Made by a program: the position numbers and the translations under genes
The notes under the pieces: model-generated
The model's database searches: none
Told to the model about the DNA's origin: nothing
Seen by the model: only the letters and a program-made list of their open reading frames with translations
Source of the DNA: Neobacillus muris
Lineage (GTDB): Bacteria > Bacillota > Bacilli > Bacillales > Cytobacillaceae
DNA: 53,309 bases
NCBI RefSeq assembly: GCF_943193175.1
Contig: NZ_CALPDF010000034.1
Location: 1-53,309, forward strand
Reading direction: 5' to 3'
In this document: positions 41,571 through 49,317 of the stretch, in pieces
Position numbering within the stretch: position 1 is the stretch's first letter
Layout: every line of letters begins with the position of its first letter

Positions 41571-41960
41571 TCAAGATGTTTCATCTTTTTTAAATAAATC
41601 TTGTCTTTCTTTTAATAAATCGCGAATTTCGGCCAGCAGTTCCTCGCTCCGTTCTAGCTTGACTTCCACTTTCTTAGGCTCTTCTTTCCTTTTGAACCGG
41701 TTTAAAAATTTCACGAAAAGAAAAATAGAAAAAGCAATAACAAAAAAGTCAATGACATTTTGCAGAAAGACACCGTATTTGATATCTTTATAGGCCAAGT
41801 CTTCAACGTGCACTCTTCCTGTTAATAATACTATAATCGGAGTAATGATATCGGCAACCAGCGAGGAAACAATTTTTCCAAATGCCCCTCCGATAATGAC
41901 TCCAATGGCTAAATCAAGCACATTTCCTTTCATGGCAAATTGCTTAAATTCTTTCCACAT
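41571..41960 (-). CDS. mscL: Large-conductance mechanosensitive channel MscL
   Basis: A 129-residue channel subunit that opens under osmotic downshock. [20 protein letters not shown] is the N-terminal helix and TM1 start. [24 protein letters not shown] forms the pore, TM2 is [19 protein letters not shown], and a charged C-terminal helix follows. Length is normal. Ribosome site AAAGAGGTGG lies upstream on the minus strand. Confidence 0.95.
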   Translation of the reverse strand: MWKEFKQFAMKGNVLDLAIGVIIGGAFGKIVSSLVADIITPIIVLLTGRVHVEDLAYKDIKYGVFLQNVIDFFVIAFSIFLFVKFLNRFKRKEEPKKVEVKLERSEELLAEIRDLLKERQDLFKKDETS

Positions 41961-42022
41961 CTCTTATCCACCTCTTTCTTTAGGGGAAATTGTACCTTGC
42001 CAAATGATCCTTTGCAACCGCC

Positions 42023-43537
42023 TTAAGAGATTAAATTCATTCTAATCGCTTTCACAGCGGCATCCGTCCTGTTTTTAGCTGATAGTTTTTGAATAATGAC
42101 CGAGACATAGTCCCGGACTGTATAGCTGCTTAAATGGAGCTCCTCGGCTGCCTCACTAATGGAAGCGCCGTCAGCGATCAGCTTTAATACTTCACGTTCA
42201 CGCTGTGTAAGGATGGTGCTGGGTGCAGCAATGTGTTGGGGGTTTTCTTCCCCGATGGAATACAAGCGTTCCCCTGCATACTGGCCAAATTTGATAAGAG
42301 TCATCAACGTTTGTGGCGCAATGATAAACTCTGAATTTTCTCCTTGATCCAAAAAGGCGATTCCTACTAGTTGCTGTTTAGTTGGCGCGAATAAAGGGAG
42401 CACAACGATTGATTTTAATTTAAAGGCCTGAATGTATTTTTCGGGTATCACATCAGAAGCATTTGAAAAGTAAAGCTGATGGGAATAGGTTGATTTATTT
42501 AAATATTTTTGGATAAAGGGAATCTGGAATATTTTCTCTCTTATCGGCTGAATGGAGGTGGGATTTACATCATATCCGGCCAGTCCGATCCCTTTTTGTT
42601 CTGAGTGATCATATAAAAATAATGCACATCGCTTGAAGGGCAGATATTCAACCAGGCCGCGCGCAATGGCTTTAACGGCAGCTTCCGAACTTCTGGAAGG
42701 CAGCAAATGCTGTAAGAAAAGCAAACAGGCATTTTTCAAATCCAATTTATTCTCGAGATGCTGAACTTTCAATTGACGCAAATACATATCTCGAATGACC
42801 CCGATTTGCTGCTGGCTAATTGAACCATTTTCCAGCAAGCAGACAAGCAGTGTGTCGTTTAAGCAGGGGATTTGTATAATTGGCGCCTTCTCCTTTTTTG
42901 TTCCAATCAGCCGATCGATCGCGATTGAGAGGTAATCAAGCTGCTGTGCCTTTAATGATAAACACATATCTAGCAAATGATTGTCCACTTGGTGCTGGTC
43001 GGAACATGTCACATATTCAATTTGGTATTCCTCCTGGCCCTTTTTTACGACAGCAAGCCACTTCATTGGGACAAAGTTTGAGGATACAATCATTCTTGCC
43101 CATCGTTCGATTCTCATACCGGAATCCTGGGTTAATAAGGATTGGTCAAGTATTCGTAAAAAGAAGGCTTGGACAGCCTGGTGATCAAGCAATGTGCTGG
43201 CAGGGGCTTTAGCCAGCAGTTTATGGAAAATGGTTTCGATCGTTGTGATAAAGGAGATCGCCTCATACTCATCGTAATGAGTTGAAAACCGCCTTTGCCA
43301 CTCCTGTAACAGAGAAAGAATATACGAGTCTATACTATTTGTTTTTTCTTTAGATAGCGACTGAATGGCATATTGGATCATCCCGCCGTACTCAACTGCA
43401 AAATGCTCATTTTGCTTTTCTAAAGAAGACAATAATTCTCCCCAGTCATTTAAAAAAGCCGTTTGCAGACTCTTCATTAAAGTAAAACCTTTATAGAGCA
43501 GCTGTTCCATTTTTTTTTCCACTTTTTTAGCCCACAT
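42023..43537 (-). CDS. LuxR-type transcriptional regulator with GAF-like domain
   Basis: About 504 residues. The N-terminal 300 residues are helical and unfamiliar. A GAF-like sensor domain spans about 285-430 (EYLPFKRCALFLYDH, IGLAGYDV, VLPLFAPTKQQLVGIAFLD). The last 65 residues are a NarL/LuxR helix-turn-helix (LTQREREVLKLIADGASISE, then LSSYTVRDYVSVIIQKL). There is no receiver domain, so it probably senses a ligand directly. The start is uncertain: the frame opens at GTG 43597, inside the inverted repeat at 43590-43617; ATG 43537 is the first ATG and none has a good ribosome site. It is divergent from the DUF6230-DUF6114 operon and is its likely regulator. Confidence 0.82.
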   Translation of the reverse strand: MWAKKVEKKMEQLLYKGFTLMKSLQTAFLNDWGELLSSLEKQNEHFAVEYGGMIQYAIQSLSKEKTNSIDSYILSLLQEWQRRFSTHYDEYEAISFITTIETIFHKLLAKAPASTLLDHQAVQAFFLRILDQSLLTQDSGMRIERWARMIVSSNFVPMKWLAVVKKGQEEYQIEYVTCSDQHQVDNHLLDMCLSLKAQQLDYLSIAIDRLIGTKKEKAPIIQIPCLNDTLLVCLLENGSISQQQIGVIRDMYLRQLKVQHLENKLDLKNACLLFLQHLLPSRSSEAAVKAIARGLVEYLPFKRCALFLYDHSEQKGIGLAGYDVNPTSIQPIREKIFQIPFIQKYLNKSTYSHQLYFSNASDVIPEKYIQAFKLKSIVVLPLFAPTKQQLVGIAFLDQGENSEFIIAPQTLMTLIKFGQYAGERLYSIGEENPQHIAAPSTILTQREREVLKLIADGASISEAAEELHLSSYTVRDYVSVIIQKLSAKNRTDAAVKAIRMNLIS

Positions 43538-43589
43538 CCAATCCGTAATAAAAAATTCGTTTGTAGATCGAGCAATTTGTCCGTGACAG

Positions 43590-43671
43590 AATAACACCCG
43601 ACATTTGACGGGTTATTCATAATTTTACGATATTTTCCGTGATTGTGGTAGTAATACAGGGATAGTATGGT
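43590..43671 (+). promoter_or_regulatory. Inverted repeat and promoter between the regulator and the DUF6230 operon
   Basis: AATAACACCCG (43590-43600) and CGGGTTATT (43609-43617) form an interrupted palindrome around ACATTTGA. Downstream, TTGTGG (43643-43648), 17 bp and TATGGT (43666-43671) make a plausible promoter for the plus-strand operon. The repeat is placed for control of both divergent units, most simply by the LuxR/GAF regulator. Confidence 0.45.
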
Positions 43672-43723
43672 ATAGAAAGAAGTAAGTGTTTTAAAAATTC
43701 AGAAAAATAGGAGGGGTTATTAA

Positions 43724-44296
43724 ATGGAGAGTCCGGTTCAACTTGTTGAGGGGAGAATAAGCAAGAAAGTATTTTGGTCAGCAATGGCTGCAGGGATATT
43801 GGCCCTTGGACTGCTATTGGTATCTTTCGGCATTTCCGGTGTAGCTTACGCGGTTCCGATTGCTGGGGTGGGCGACTTTTATGTGGAGTTCGATAAATTA
43901 GAGGGGACGGGTTATACCTTCTATCCAAAAATGGGTGAAACCTCAAGCTCAGATTCATCGCCGCAAGGAACGAACCTTATTGAAAATCTAACGATTACCA
44001 ACTTGCAGCTGTACAAGGATTTTAATGTAGGGGACCAATGGATTCGTGTTAAAATAACTGCTTCTAAGCCTGTTCAAATTACGGGATTGCAGCACGATGC
44101 AGGTCTTATTGAAGCCAATGCGAAGTTCCAGGACTTAGTGCTGCAGGAGAAGAATAGCACGGATTGGCAGAAGCAATTCTTACAGACCTCGTCCTCCATT
44201 ATTTTAGAGAATGCTAAGTTAAAAACCCACTATTTATTTCAAAAAACGATCAATATGAATGGCATGAAGCTGACAATCGAAAAAATTAATAAGTAG
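43724..44296 (+). CDS. DUF6230-family secreted/anchored protein
   Basis: A 190-residue protein. One N-terminal hydrophobic segment (about 17-42, ending GVAYA) acts as signal peptide or anchor, and the rest is predicted beta-rich and outside the cell. Segments FDKLEGTGY, LTITNLQLYK, ASKPVQITGL and MNGMKLTIEK follow the order seen in Streptomyces DUF6230 proteins, where I recall DRLDGEGF, ADITNL, TAGGGDKPVSATNL and LSGLKLKL. Function is unknown; some database entries call them cholesterol esterases without support I know of. AGGAGGGG precedes the ATG. The DUF6114 gene follows after 16 bp, the same pairing as in Streptomyces. Confidence 0.78.
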   Translation: MESPVQLVEGRISKKVFWSAMAAGILALGLLLVSFGISGVAYAVPIAGVGDFYVEFDKLEGTGYTFYPKMGETSSSDSSPQGTNLIENLTITNLQLYKDFNVGDQWIRVKITASKPVQITGLQHDAGLIEANAKFQDLVLQEKNSTDWQKQFLQTSSSIILENAKLKTHYLFQKTINMNGMKLTIEKINK

Positions 44297-44312
44297 TCAG
44301 GCGGGGAGATAA

Positions 44313-44699
44313 ATGAGATTTAAAAAATGGCGTAAGAAACGGCCGTTCTGGGGTGCATTATTAACCGTTATTAGTGGCCTCATGATTCTATGGGTACCGT
44401 TAAACCTTTATTTGGCAACCTTTCTGCCGGGTTCAATAGCTGTTATCGGCTTATTGTTTGGAGGAATGATTACCTTGATTGGGGTAGTTGCCATGTTTTT
44501 TCCAAATGCATCTAGGATTCTGGGAATCTTTACAATCTTTCTTTCGATTCTGTCTATTATTGGTGCACTAGGAGGATTCTTGTTTGGGACCATTTTTGGA
44601 ATCATCGGTGGAGCATTGTTGACAGCATGGCACTTAGGGCCGGCGAAGGTGAAAAAATCTCGTTCAACCGGGGTTGATGAAACGGCACAATCGGTCTAA
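44313..44699 (+). CDS. DUF6114-family membrane protein
   Basis: A 128-residue protein with four membrane helices. It starts with a basic RFKKWRKKRPFWGALLTVIS, as DUF6114 proteins do (RxFRxWRxxRPFWGG). Glycine-rich helices follow, one reading IIGALGGFLFGTIFGIIGGA, and a WHLGP end then a polar tail. Function unknown; the constant neighbourhood with DUF6230 suggests a membrane partner for its presentation or export. GGGGAG serves ATG 44313. Confidence 0.8.
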   Translation: MRFKKWRKKRPFWGALLTVISGLMILWVPLNLYLATFLPGSIAVIGLLFGGMITLIGVVAMFFPNASRILGIFTIFLSILSIIGALGGFLFGTIFGIIGGALLTAWHLGPAKVKKSRSTGVDETAQSV

Positions 44700-44714
44700 A
44701 GGAGAGCAATAAAT

Positions 44715-45920
44715 ATGTGGTGGAAAACCAAATTTATATTAATCGTTTGTTGTTTGACGCTCATGTGCCTGCCGTTGCTGTCTCCTGCTAACAGTATAAA
44801 AGCAGCTGAAAATTCGAATACAGAAGGATTTATTATTGAGGCGGACAAAGTTGTCGGCACTGGAATGAAGGCGTCCATTGTAAAACAGGAAACCTCAACA
44901 AGCAATAGTAAGCTAATGCTCAGGATTCAATATGAATCGGCAACCATTTACGGGATGAAGTTGACCAAACCTGTCAGTACAGGCAAGGGAACTGTCAGCA
45001 TTACTTTAAGTGCAAACGGCCCGGTTACGGTGTATGGCATGACGGTTGATACCACTGCCATTTCTTTTAAGGGAGCCTGTTTGAAAGCGGGAGAGACCAT
45101 TCCGGAGCTCGGTATGGAAAATGTGGTGATGGTTGCACATTATATGAAATCAGAGAATAGTATTATTGAGCAATTAGTGTTAAATACAGTCAATGGAAAT
45201 GCACAGCCTAACAAGCCGGGACAGCTGCAAATTCTTCAAGATTTAGCTGTACTGCCGCTTAGTCAACTGGATAAGGAAATAGAAAAAATGACGTCCGGAC
45301 AGCTTCCGCTTGCATGCAGTGATGGATCCATCCAAGAAGAAGCATCGAGGGGGACTGGGATAGAGCAGCTCCCTGATGGGATTGGAGTTGTTACAGACCC
45401 ATTGGAGCCTGTCTTAGATCCGCTTGAGCCGATACTTGATCCAGTTACAAAACCGCTTGAGCCGATACTTGATCCAGTTACAAAACCGCTTGAGCCGATA
45501 CTTGATCCAGTTACGAAGCCGCTTGAACCGATACTTGAACCGATTACTAAACCGCTTGAACCGATCGTTGACCAGGTGACGAAACCGCTGGAGCCAATTG
45601 TAAGCGGTACCGTTGGAGCGGCGGATCAGGTTGTCCAAACGGTCTGTACCAAGGTACGGGATGCCAATGGAGTGATAAACAAACAACTGGCCTTAGAATT
45701 AATGGACGAAGCGATTTCCAAAAAGATACCGCTTAACCAGGTCTGCCAAGAAAATAAATCGGTTCTGCAAATGGTTGGAAATTTGGAGGACAGTTTATTA
45801 AAGTCACTAGGGATGGTCGATTTATTCGGAAAAATATTGGGCGATCCAATCGACGTTCTATATAAAATGCGTGATAAAGTGTTAAAAAAACCGGATGGAG
45901 CGATAATTTATTCCCCATAG
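44715..45920 (+). CDS. Secreted protein with DUF6230-like domain and PLEPILDPVTK repeats
   Basis: A 401-residue exported protein. Signal peptide 1-32 ends SIKAAEN. Residues about 35-165 resemble the DUF6230 protein two genes upstream (IEADKVVGTGM against VEFDKLEGTGY; LSANGPVTVYGM against ITASKPVQITGL; NVVMVAHYM against KLKTHYLF), so the two are probably paralogues. Residues about 228-297 are eleven-residue repeats PLEPILDPVTK, regular in Pro and acidic residues, likely an extended wall-spanning stalk. The C-terminal 100 residues contain two Cys (TVCTKV, NQVCQE) and predicted helices. No LPxTG or membrane anchor is seen. AAAGGAG precedes the ATG. Confidence 0.75.
   Translation: MWWKTKFILIVCCLTLMCLPLLSPANSIKAAENSNTEGFIIEADKVVGTGMKASIVKQETSTSNSKLMLRIQYESATIYGMKLTKPVSTGKGTVSITLSANGPVTVYGMTVDTTAISFKGACLKAGETIPELGMENVVMVAHYMKSENSIIEQLVLNTVNGNAQPNKPGQLQILQDLAVLPLSQLDKEIEKMTSGQLPLACSDGSIQEEASRGTGIEQLPDGIGVVTDPLEPVLDPLEPILDPVTKPLEPILDPVTKPLEPILDPVTKPLEPILEPITKPLEPIVDQVTKPLEPIVSGTVGAADQVVQTVCTKVRDANGVINKQLALELMDEAISKKIPLNQVCQENKSVLQMVGNLEDSLLKSLGMVDLFGKILGDPIDVLYKMRDKVLKKPDGAIIYSP
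45399..45602 (+). repeat. 33-bp tandem repeats coding PLEPILDPVTK
   Basis: Six or so units of 33 bp (for example CCGCTTGAGCCGATACTTGA followed by TCCAGTTACAAAA). The first three full units are almost identical and later ones diverge, pointing to recent duplication at the 5' side. Third-position differences in later units keep the amino-acid pattern, which indicates selection on the protein. Confidence 0.9.
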
Positions 45921-46021
45921 AAAAAGAGGAGAATACCTGCTCTTAAAGGGTTCACTTTAGAGGTGGATAACCTTGTTTTGGTAAAGTAAATGCCAGAGCG
46001 TTATGCAGCAAAAAATCATAG

Positions 46022-46060
46022 AAAAGAGTGCCTTTTTAAATTGAAAATGCACTCTTTTTT
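46022..46060 (+). terminator. Terminator of the DUF6230-DUF6114 operon
   Basis: AAAAGAGTGC (46022-46031) pairs with GCACTCTTTT (46049-46058), then TT. Loop of 17 nt. Confidence 0.8.
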
Positions 46061-46103
46061 ATCTAAGCTGTTTTTTCTCAAAATTTGCTTGGTTTGGGAT
46101 ATG

Positions 46104-46248
46104 GATTGAGGACAATTTTACCGATTTCCAAGCGATTTTTGTCGTCATGAAGCGGTCAGCAGCAGCGATTAAGAACAGTGTTGCCGATTTCCGAACAAAC
46201 GGATTTCGTCTTCAAAAGCTGTGATTGAAGACAGTTTTGCTGATTTCA
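46104..46248. repeat. Three imperfect 26-bp intergenic repeats
   Basis: Copies begin at 46104, 46167 and 46223 with the pattern GATTGARGACARTTTTRCYG followed by ATTTC; spacing 63 and 56 bp. They occupy part of the 635-bp gap (45921-46555) that otherwise holds two terminators and a short shared motif at 46504-46538. No coding frame is credible. Confidence 0.65.
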
Positions 46249-46435
46249 GCTGTGTTTTCCCGCCAACAATTTTTTGAATGAATATCCTTAATAAGCACCT
46301 ATTTTTGAAATAGATGGATATCTAATTTGACACCAAATTGTCGTTGTGCAATAAGTATAGTCACATGCTAATTTTCTCATTGATAATCGTGTCAATTTTC
46401 CTTTAAACACTTCAAAAACCACTAATACATAACAA

Positions 46436-46464
46436 AAATGGCATGCTCCATTCGCATGCCATTT
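46436..46464 (-). terminator. Terminator of ampS
   Basis: AAATGGCATGC (46436-46446) and GCATGCCATTT (46454-46464), perfect 11-bp stem; on the minus strand it is followed by TTGTTATG after a T-run. Confidence 0.75.
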
Positions 46465-46503
46465 CGTGTGCCAATCTGCAGCGTGCACCCCTTAACGGAA
46501 TCC

Positions 46504-46538
46504 TTTCACCTGCTATTTTTCGCTTTTATATACCTAAA
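46504..46538. repeat. Bipartite motif shared with 5615-5642
   Basis: TTTCACCTG followed 11 bp later by TTTTATATACCTAAA. The same two strings, 4 bp apart, occur at 5615-5642 in another long intergenic region. Both lie outside genes. It may be a degenerate dispersed repeat. Confidence 0.4.
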
Positions 46539-46555
46539 TCACTTTGGGGGTATCG

Positions 46556-47788
46556 TTAGAATGCCCAATTTCCATTGCGGAATATGGCTTCCGTTTTTCC
46601 GTCAGCCGTGATTCCGTCAATGTCCATTTCAGCGGAGCCTATCATGAAATCAACATGGGTGATGCTTTCGTTCAGGCCATGTTCCTGACGTTCTTTGGCG
46701 GACATAGTCTTGCCGCCTTCCATACAAAATGCATACGCACTTCCGATTGCCAAATGGTTGGATGCATTTTCATCAAACAGCGTATTCAAAAATAAAACAT
46801 TCGACATCGAGATTGGTGAATGATAAGGAACGAGTGCTACCTCGCCTAAGTAGTGGGAGCCTTCATCGGTTTCTATCAAATGTTTCAGGACCTCTTCTCC
46901 TTCTTCTGCCTTAACATTGACAATTCTCCCATTCTCAAAGGTCAGCGAAAAACGGTCTATGATATTTCCGCCGTAACTGAGCGGTTTCGTATTTGTGACC
47001 GTTCCATTGACACCTGTTTTTAAAGGAGCCGTAAAGACCTCCTCAGTAGGCATGTTAGCCATAAATTCAAAACCTTTTTCATTTATGCTTCCGGCACCTA
47101 CCCATAAATGCTTTTTCGGAAGCTCAATGGTCAGGTCTGTTCCTGGAGCTCGATAATGGAGCTTAGCGTACCGTTTTTCATTTAAATAACGGACCTTATC
47201 ATGGAGTATCTCATCATGCTTTTTCCAAGCCTCCACAGGATTTTCCGTATCAGCCCGAACGGCTTTAAAAATAGCATCCCAAAGCTTTTCGACTTGCTGC
47301 TCTGCAGGCACATCTGGGAAAACTTTTGCTGCCCATGCAGGTGCTGCTGCAGCAATAACTGTCCAGCTGACCTTATCAGATTGGATTGCCTGGCGATATT
47401 TTGATAGTGCTTGTCCGGCTGTTTTCTGGAAATTGGCAATCCTCGCAGGGTCTACGCCTTTTAATAAATCAGGGCTTGAGGACACAATCGACATAAACGC
47501 TGCGCCTTTTTCAACTAATGCTACCTGTTCCTTTGCACGCCATTCAGGGTATTCTGTAAATGCTTCATCTGGGGCGAGCTCGTATTTTGTTTTGGTGACC
47601 ACATCGTCAGTCCAGTTAACAATGACATTAAATGCACCAACCTCATACGCTTTTTTGACCACAAGACGAACAAATTCTGCCGCCTCGATGGATCCGCTGA
47701 CCACTAAGGTTTGTCCTCTTTGGACGTTGACTCCGACCTTGACTGCGAGTTCAGCATACTTTTCAAGGTTCTTTTGAAAATCGCTCAT
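46556..47788 (-). CDS. ampS: M29-family aminopeptidase AmpS
   Basis: A 410-residue cytoplasmic metal-dependent aminopeptidase. LEKYAELAVKVGVNVQRGQT at the start, YRAPGTDLTIELP in the middle, and the metal-ligand segments MPTEEVFTAP, HYLGEVALV, NHLAIGSAYAF and HVDFMIGS are the M29 pattern. Length equals B. subtilis AmpS. It trims N-terminal residues from peptides. AAGGAGATG precedes the start on the minus strand. Confidence 0.92.
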   Translation of the reverse strand: MSDFQKNLEKYAELAVKVGVNVQRGQTLVVSGSIEAAEFVRLVVKKAYEVGAFNVIVNWTDDVVTKTKYELAPDEAFTEYPEWRAKEQVALVEKGAAFMSIVSSSPDLLKGVDPARIANFQKTAGQALSKYRQAIQSDKVSWTVIAAAAPAWAAKVFPDVPAEQQVEKLWDAIFKAVRADTENPVEAWKKHDEILHDKVRYLNEKRYAKLHYRAPGTDLTIELPKKHLWVGAGSINEKGFEFMANMPTEEVFTAPLKTGVNGTVTNTKPLSYGGNIIDRFSLTFENGRIVNVKAEEGEEVLKHLIETDEGSHYLGEVALVPYHSPISMSNVLFLNTLFDENASNHLAIGSAYAFCMEGGKTMSAKERQEHGLNESITHVDFMIGSAEMDIDGITADGKTEAIFRNGNWAF

Positions 47789-47879
47789 ATGTACATCTCC
47801 TTTTCAGAATCTTTGTTATTATTTTAACTTGTATAAAGAGAAAAAGTAAATGAGAGCTGAAATGTTATTTGATCCATTG

Positions 47880-49148
47880 CTAGTGCTGCATCTTTATATT
47901 CTTTTTTTCAAAGGTGTGAAACATCATCCAATACATGGCTGCACTAAGGAGTGCTAATATAAATAGGACAAAAAACGTCCAGTTGTATCCAATCCACACT
48001 GTCATGGGAATCGATAAAGGAGCAATCGTCCGGCTGATGGTATACCTCAGGCTGGCAGCCGCAAAATATTGCCCTCGCATATGTTCAGGAGCAAGCTTCG
48101 ATACAAAGCTTTGCTGCAGTCCGGCTCCCATTAATTCTCCAAATGTAAACAATGCCATGGACAATATAAATCCCCAAATCGAATGGGTCAGGCTAAACAT
48201 AATAACCGAAATGGCATAAGCGACTGATGAGAAAATAAAAACATTTCTTTCATAATATTTAGACATCCATTTCGTTACAGACACGGTCAGCAAAGCTACC
48301 AGTAGACCATTCTCAGCCAAAATAATTCCGAATGCCTGCTCGCCTCTAACGGTTAAAGACCAATTGCCAATGGCAAAGGAGGAATCTTGGAGTACCTCCT
48401 TGATATAGACCGGGAACAATAAGTCCAGCTGCATAAATGTTTGTCCCGCCAGTACACCTGCCATAATGAATTGAAGAAAGGTTCTGTCCTTGACAATTAA
48501 TGAATAATCTCTTAATTGGTTGAGAAGAAAGTCATACCATTTGCCATTCGTATCCGGATCTGCGGATTTTGATTTTGGAGCCGTCTCATGTGTCCACTTG
48601 GACAATATCAGACCTAGCAGGAGGCAGACAATTCCTGCAATAATCAGTAATTCTACACGATATGCCGCATAGAAAATGGCTCCTAAAATAGGACCAATGA
48701 CCACCGCAATATTAATCGCTGTATAAAATATCGCAAAAACATTGCTCCGGTGTTTTTCCTCGACCACATCTGCTACCATGGCTTGGCTGGCCGGCCAGTA
48801 AAACGAGCCAAATACGCCAGCACAGGCGAAGGAAACAAAACCCGTCCATGGAGAATGAAGCCATGGGGAACTGGCCGCTGCAAAAACTAAGAAGGATAGT
48901 CCTTGGCCAATGGAGGAGAGGACCATCATCCGTTTCCGGCCAAATCGGTCTGCGCAGTATCCGCCCATCAGGTTGGCGATTACTGAAAATACTTGCGAGA
49001 AAACTAACAGTAACCCGGCTTTACTTTTCCCAAACTCGTCAGCAAAGTAGATCGTTAAAAAGGGAAAGAACATCCAATAGGTGATGTTCATCATGGCCTC
49101 CCCAAACAATCGAACCTTTAAATTTATATCCCAATCTCTTATTTTCAT
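47880..49148 (-). CDS. MFS transporter (YttB-like)
   Basis: A 422-residue, 12-helix major facilitator. The N-terminus reads MKIRDWDINLKVRLFGE, and motif A is GGYCADRFGRKRMM between helices 2 and 3. A long cytoplasmic loop around residue 190-215 (HETAPKSKSADPD) separates the halves. Sequence resembles YttB-type putative drug exporters of Bacilli; substrate unknown. I choose ATG 49148 because the proteins of this group start MKIRDWD; the frame opens 9 codons earlier. Only a weak GGGG ribosome site precedes it. No clear terminator follows before ampS. Confidence 0.8.
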   Translation of the reverse strand: MKIRDWDINLKVRLFGEAMMNITYWMFFPFLTIYFADEFGKSKAGLLLVFSQVFSVIANLMGGYCADRFGRKRMMVLSSIGQGLSFLVFAAASSPWLHSPWTGFVSFACAGVFGSFYWPASQAMVADVVEEKHRSNVFAIFYTAINIAVVIGPILGAIFYAAYRVELLIIAGIVCLLLGLILSKWTHETAPKSKSADPDTNGKWYDFLLNQLRDYSLIVKDRTFLQFIMAGVLAGQTFMQLDLLFPVYIKEVLQDSSFAIGNWSLTVRGEQAFGIILAENGLLVALLTVSVTKWMSKYYERNVFIFSSVAYAISVIMFSLTHSIWGFILSMALFTFGELMGAGLQQSFVSKLAPEHMRGQYFAAASLRYTISRTIAPLSIPMTVWIGYNWTFFVLFILALLSAAMYWMMFHTFEKKNIKMQH

Positions 49149-49317
49149 AGATAACCCCATTTCACACATTCTCACTTTAACATCATACTATCTGAATGGA
49201 AGATTATCCAACATAAGGTGGGGTTGTTAATGACTCACGGAAAAATGAATTTCAGGCTGCTTTGTTTCTTTTGTTTATAATGGTATAATAAATGGTTATT
49301 AGAAGGAGTGTTTAAAA

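Noticed and set aside
45414..45686. Minus-strand frame with RLKR/FKRF repeats
   Set aside because: Mirror of the 33-bp PLEPILDPVTK repeats; codon substitutions preserve the plus-strand protein.
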